Shown one piece after another: positions 59,765-64,000 of a DNA stretch of 64,000 nucleotides. The position numbers and the translations under genes were made by a program. The notes beneath the pieces were generated by a model, which saw nothing but the letters and a program-made list of their open reading frames with translations, was not told where the DNA came from and did no database searches. The stretch covers positions 443,501 to 507,500 of the forward strand of contig JAQGDQ010000077.1 of the NCBI GenBank assembly GCA_030141605.1. The letters run 5' to 3'. The stretch comes from Tubiluchus corallicola. Taxonomy: Eukaryota > Priapulida > Priapulimorpha > Priapulimorphida > Tubiluchidae. The first letter of the stretch is position 1, and every line of letters starts with the position of its first letter.

Positions 59765-60625
59765 TCATTGGCCATACAAGACGGCGTCTATTTCCATTCC
59801 TACAACCCTCCACAGTTCAGGCAGAACATCATAAAGTTTGATGAAGAACTTCACAAGTGGGTGACTCTCATCTGCTCTTTGCTCCCGCCAGATTCTGAAA
59901 CGCAGTATAAAGAATGGTTGAAGTAAGCTTCTGCAAGCTGCCCAAAACAACATAAAAAATGAAAAAAATATTATTTCAGACTTCCTACGACAATAGTGGT
60001 TACTGTTGACTTCCCAGCCTAAACACGTTGATGCTTCCTTCACTTCCTTATAGCGGTCAGTAGCTGAGAGCAGTGAGAACATTGGAGTTCTTCGCACTTC
60101 TTGAATATCATCGCACACGTCCCTCCTTCTCAGCCCGTACAACGTGTAATATACGAGAAACATGCCGTAAAGAACTAAAAACGAGTGAAAAATCGTCAGT
60201 GAACGAAAGATGATTTTCCATATCTTGTCCTGCTCGTAAAAACTTGCTGAATGGTCAGAGTTTGGCCGTGATGCATTGCTAAGATGGTCACAAACATTTG
60301 CGGCACTGCAGCTTCGCCAGATTAATCCGTTTTTTATTTTACACTTGGCCAAAAGGAAGTTGATCGAACAAGTCGCTCTTGTTGACAGCTTGCCCTCAGA
60401 AATGATCAACGGTTCACTCATGTTTCTCTCTGAAGACCAAGAAACGATCAGAGGTTCTGAAATGCTTTTTCTGGGAAAAACTTCATTTCGTTCCACTTCA
60501 TTGGCACAAATTTCGTATCTGTTAGCATAGTACTGAAACGAAGTTAAGGCGATCCCAATTACCATGTTAGTATTGTTTGTGAAGTCTAGCTCATCATTGT
60601 AATAGTGAGATACAAAATATGGCAT
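59765..60625 (-). CDS. Two-pass membrane protein of unknown function
   Basis: A 286-residue single-exon frame. I do not recognise the family. Membrane segments are predicted at about 137-163 (IIFRSLTIFHSFLVLYGMFL...) and 216-241 (SEIIFFSFFMLFWAACRSLL). The N-terminal 135 residues carry sequons at Asn17, Asn68 and Asn117 and five cysteines (40, 86, 95, 106, 112), which suggests an extracellular or lumenal domain. The loop between the helices (164-215) is charged, with Cys171, 201 and 212, and the C-terminal 45 residues are amphipathic with WRV and FFIKLYDVLPELW. A short SEPLI sequence is repeated at 56-60 and 70-74. The start is supported by an in-frame TAA nine bases upstream (60632-60634). 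Codon composition is less AT-rich than the flanks and AATAAA adjoins the stop, so a real gene is likely. Confidence 0.7.
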   Translation of the reverse strand: MPYFVSHYYNDELDFTNNTNMVIGIALTSFQYYANRYEICANEVERNEVFPRKSISEPLIVSWSSERNMSEPLIISEGKLSTRATCSINFLLAKCKIKNGLIWRSCSAANVCDHLSNASRPNSDHSASFYEQDKIWKIIFRSLTIFHSFLVLYGMFLVYYTLYGLRRRDVCDDIQEVRRTPMFSLLSATDRYKEVKEASTCLGWEVNSNHYCRRKSEIIFFSFFMLFWAACRSLLQPFFILRFRIWREQRADESHPLVKFFIKLYDVLPELWRVVGMEIDAVLYGQ

Positions 60626-60634
60626 CTCATGTTA

Positions 60635-61129
60635 ATGTTGCTTATGATGCTTGTTTGTCTTAGTTATGTTTCCAGGCGATGTTGCTGACATAATCGATGA
60701 TGTCAGTCATCAGATAATAATGGTACGTTATTATCCCACGTAAGCCTTGCTACTTAGGAACTAATTATTATTGTCGACTTTCGCATCCTGTGTAAAATCT
60801 GTCGCAACAACTAAGTGATTTCTGGCGATGTGCCAATGTTGCAGATTTTCAACAAGCTTTCAGCAGACTGTTTAAACTTGCTTTAACAAGTGTCAAGGAA
60901 ATTTTTTAAAAAGGGTTAAAGGAAAAATACAGCGTTTTAGCACAAATTTGATAGAAAATGATAAAATATTTTGCATTTACGTCAGTATAAAGACGTATGA
61001 AGGACACAGATTCAGTACTCCAAAAATTCAGTATTCGGTTCTGGTTCGAAAACGGATTGACCGGTTTTGTTTGTATGATTCAGTGACCTGTGAAAAGCCA
61101 TTTTTAATAGTCACTTATTGAATAAACAA
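60635..61129. other. Intergenic, no feature seen
   Basis: Region upstream of the membrane-protein gene, which should hold its promoter. No clear TATA box or other element could be singled out. Confidence 0.4.
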
Positions 61130-61880
61130 CAACTTAAAGCACAAGAAAACCCTTCATAAACATAAAGCTTGAAAAATTCGTGTTGAAATTTTATATCACT
61201 TACATACTGCCTTTTTGCATGCAAGATTTCAATCGGCAGTCACGCTGTATAAAACAGGGCATGCGTCGGCAGTATGTAAATATAAAACATGTAAATTTAA
61301 ACTCCCGCGATGACCGTTAGGCGCAGCCATTTTCACGACAGGTCGTTTGAAACAAGTTTAGATGACATTTTGCAAAGTTTGAAAAAATAATCAGAGCATT
61401 CGTAGCGCACAAGTCACTAACTAAATAAAATTTAAAATTACTGTATCTTGTCAATAAGATTAAAAATACGTTTTTTGGTTAGTGAGTGGTGCACCCTGGA
61501 GGGTGAGTCAGCGACATTTTACCAATTTGTGAAAACATTATAAATAATTAATAATTTTATTTTCTAGTTACATAAGTCTTTCTAGCAGCTAAGCGAAAAT
61601 CTAAGTAATATAGATTTGCACGGAAAGTCTTTTGAGATATAAAAATTTAACATTGCCTTTTCTTCGCTTGATTTACGTTTGGTACATGACGTCATGTAAT
61701 GGCGACTTCGGAACAGTATTGCGGGAGATTTAAAATGAAAACAAACAAATGAAATTCCTTTCAGTGCGAGAAAGATATAAGATATACATAAAATTGCTAT
61801 AAAGTAATATAATTTTTAAGACGATTTTTCTGAAACCTACTTCAGGTACCCCTTTTCTTGTCCTTTAACTTGAGTGACTA
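61130..61880 (-). repeat. 700-bp interspersed repeat, minus-strand copy
   Basis: Reverse-complement copy of 51900-52595. It has an extra segment of about 32 bp (around 61240-61290) in which ATGTTTTATAT/TTTACATACTGCCGACGCATG looks like a local duplication of its neighbour. The two copies face each other across 8.5 kb that contain DRC9 and the membrane-protein gene. Confidence 0.88.
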
Positions 61881-62284
61881 TTTAGCAAGTTCCACTATAC
61901 TTAAGAAGATCCAAATTAACGCAATAGACGCATACCGAACAATTAACATATAGAGTGTGTGCTCTGGAGTTTGCAGTTGTGAGTCTCGAACTCAGGTCCG
62001 CAAGTACTCAAGCGTTTATAGGCTGCAGACACGTAATTTGCATAATCTATAATCTATTTTTATTTATAAGCAGAGCGATCCTTCTAACAGTAAGACTAAC
62101 TGTATTGGGCTTTATATTGGATTCTAGATAGCATTACGTAGTTTAAGTGTTTACAGTTTACAGTGCTAACAGTGAATGTTCATAACATATACACGTGTAC
62201 CTTACATATATGCAGATTACCCCAAACAAAGTCGGTGACCACTGTGTCAGGGTAGTAAGGATTGCCAAGGTTTAGAGACCCAAA

Positions 62285-62417
62285 TCTCTCTCTCTCTCGC
62301 TTTCTCTCTCTCCCCCCCCTCTCTCTCTCTCTCTCTCTATCTCGCTCTCTCTCTCTTTTCTCTCCCTCTCTCGCTCTCTTTCTCTCTCACTTTCTCTCTC
62401 TCATTTTATCTTTCTCT

Positions 62418-62449
<32 letters not shown>

Positions 62450-62465
62450 TTCTATCTCTTTGTCT
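62285..62465 (+). repeat. CT dinucleotide microsatellite
   Basis: About 180 bp of CT runs with CCCCC, CGCT and TTTCT interruptions. Confidence 0.95.
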
Positions 62466-62469
62466 GTCT

Positions 62470-64000
62470 TAAAACAAGCGAGTAGTACAGATTCAGTTCA
62501 TCAGGACTAATGAAGTTTTAACTTTAAAAAGTTCGGATGATTAACCAGGACTAAAGAAGCCAAGTCAGCTTCTGTTCTTACAAGCTATTCGTCAGCATGT
62601 AACGTACATCGCTCTTCCCGTCACGCCTGGCTGATCATCAACCTGACGACGTCTTAATAAATGTTTTCATATTTTCCAAGATTTTTCGCTTGTACGAACA
62701 CTGCTGCCGTGTGAAATCCTAATTATTACCACGCTCATTGAACGTTTCCATTGAACACGCCTGATTATGACATCGATTTTTCACATTGACTACTGCGACC
62801 TTAGAAGCAGCTACATTAGAAGAATATTTGAACGTTTTTGGTTTTTGTACAAGTGCACAACTGCTACCTTTCTGAGGACAAAGTAGAATTGATTTTGGGT
62901 TTCGATTAATTGTAGAAAAGCCTGGTGCAAACAGCGAAATTAATGTTGGGCTGAGGAACAAGTACACTATAACAAACCCCCTAGCGGGTGTGAATCTAAA
63001 TAAATTGGTATATTAACTTTTAATGTACTGCTTCGTGATCCTGAAATCAGCTTATATAGCATTTACATTTGTCAGCAATCAATTCTGTTGCTAAACAGTT
63101 TAACTTAACTTGTAGGGCTTTCAATATTATGAGCTTCATTACCCTGCATTACGCATATAAACGCCTAGCTAGTAACTACTAATAAAACCTTGCTGCATCG
63201 GTAGACTCGAAATAAAATATCAGCAACTAAATGAATTGGCAATTAATTGTAAATAAAGTTGTGCGCAAATTATGACCGTGTCTTACGATATATTCTTTTA
63301 GTAAAAAAAATGCACCGGCCTATATTTGCAACGCGGATTAGTCACGTTGTTGTTGCTTTTGCTGTTCTGTGTACACACTTCATAAAAAGTATTAAAGTTT
63401 TGTAATGAGCAGTCAGATCACACGATCAGATCTGGTAGACGTGTACACTGGGGAATTGCCGATGCAGTAGCAGAGAGATTTCTCGACTTTTTGCCGCCGA
63501 CAAACTACAATAATTAAAATATTCTTCTAATTTTTATTAATATAGATAGAATTAATTGCTGTCCCCAGTGTAAGAACTAAGAGACCTTATCAGTTATCAC
63601 CATGAATGACCAAGGTAAAATAACACAGATTAAATTGCGTTCTATATAAACGCTGTACTCAAAGTGCCCGAACCACATTTTACTCAGCATGTATTAATGG
63701 TTGGCCAACGTTGCCAGCCTTTGTTTATCAAGATTTTTTTTAAAATCAAGTGAGCACTTCTTTCTTGCATGGCCCATTGGCTAAAGGTTGCCGCCTGAAG
63801 GTTTCATCCAGTTCATTATTGTCAGTAGCTTTTAACGCTAATAAACTACGCATGCGCAAATCCAGTTGTTCATGAACTTGTTGGCTTTTATACAAAAGTT
63901 TATTAAAACGGTCGTAAAACAGTGAGCGCAGAGATACAATAAAAGGAAATGAAAGGTAATAAACTGCTGACCCTGAGCCGAGTGTCAGCTAAATGGACAG
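62470..64000. other. Terminal intergenic region
   Basis: No supported gene, RNA or repeat. An 82-codon minus-strand frame at 62719-62967 shows no recognisable motif and may be chance. Confidence 0.45.

Noticed and set aside
60276-60530. 84-codon plus-strand frame
   Set aside because: Antisense shadow of the membrane-protein gene.

Overview
The window is AT-rich animal nuclear DNA. It has GT-AG introns of up to about 8 kb, many microsatellites, and remnants of LINE, SINE-like and inverted-repeat DNA elements. Nothing bacterial or viral was seen. The gene content is a receptor guanylate cyclase, a secreted IGFBP-type cysteine-rich protein and an axonemal DRC9/IQCG protein. This indicates a non-vertebrate metazoan with motile cilia or flagella. 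I cannot name the phylum from sequence alone.

Layout. 1-38,699 (minus strand): 19 consecutive coding exons of one receptor guanylate cyclase of the natriuretic-peptide-receptor type. All splice phases agree and they give 925 residues without a stop. The first part of the ectodomain and the last C-terminal residues are not visible. Its introns hold an interspersed LINE 3' end, tRNA-like SINE fragments, an inverted-repeat DNA element of about 1 kb, a diverged tandem duplication of about 1.5 kb and several microsatellite arrays. 38,700-43,900: no confirmed gene, only degenerate retroelement sequence and CAT-repeat tracts. 43,907-48,072 (plus strand): a complete four-exon gene for a 169-residue secreted protein with one 12-cysteine IGFBP-type domain, followed by a 4-cysteine module that looks like a duplicate of the domain's second half. 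48,073-54,654: repeats, a LINE 3' end and one copy of an interspersed repeat of about 700 bp. 54,655-55,827 (minus): a DRC9/IQCG homologue in a single uninterrupted frame. 55,828-59,758: simple repeats and a palindromic MITE-like element. 59,765-60,625 (minus): a single-frame gene of unknown function with two predicted membrane segments and a polyadenylation signal touching its stop codon. 60,635-64,000: an inverted copy of the 700-bp repeat and a CT microsatellite.

The genes do not form a pathway. The cyclase would make cGMP in response to an extracellular ligand, the IGFBP-like protein would act outside the cell, and DRC9 would work in the ciliary nexin-dynein regulatory complex. The most noteworthy points are the 1.5-unit IGFBP architecture with symmetric phase-0 exons, the pseudokinase domain that keeps a DFG motif, the intronless DRC9, the unassigned two-pass membrane protein, and three unnamed repeat families (a MITE pair, an inverted 700-bp pair and a 1-kb inverted-repeat element).
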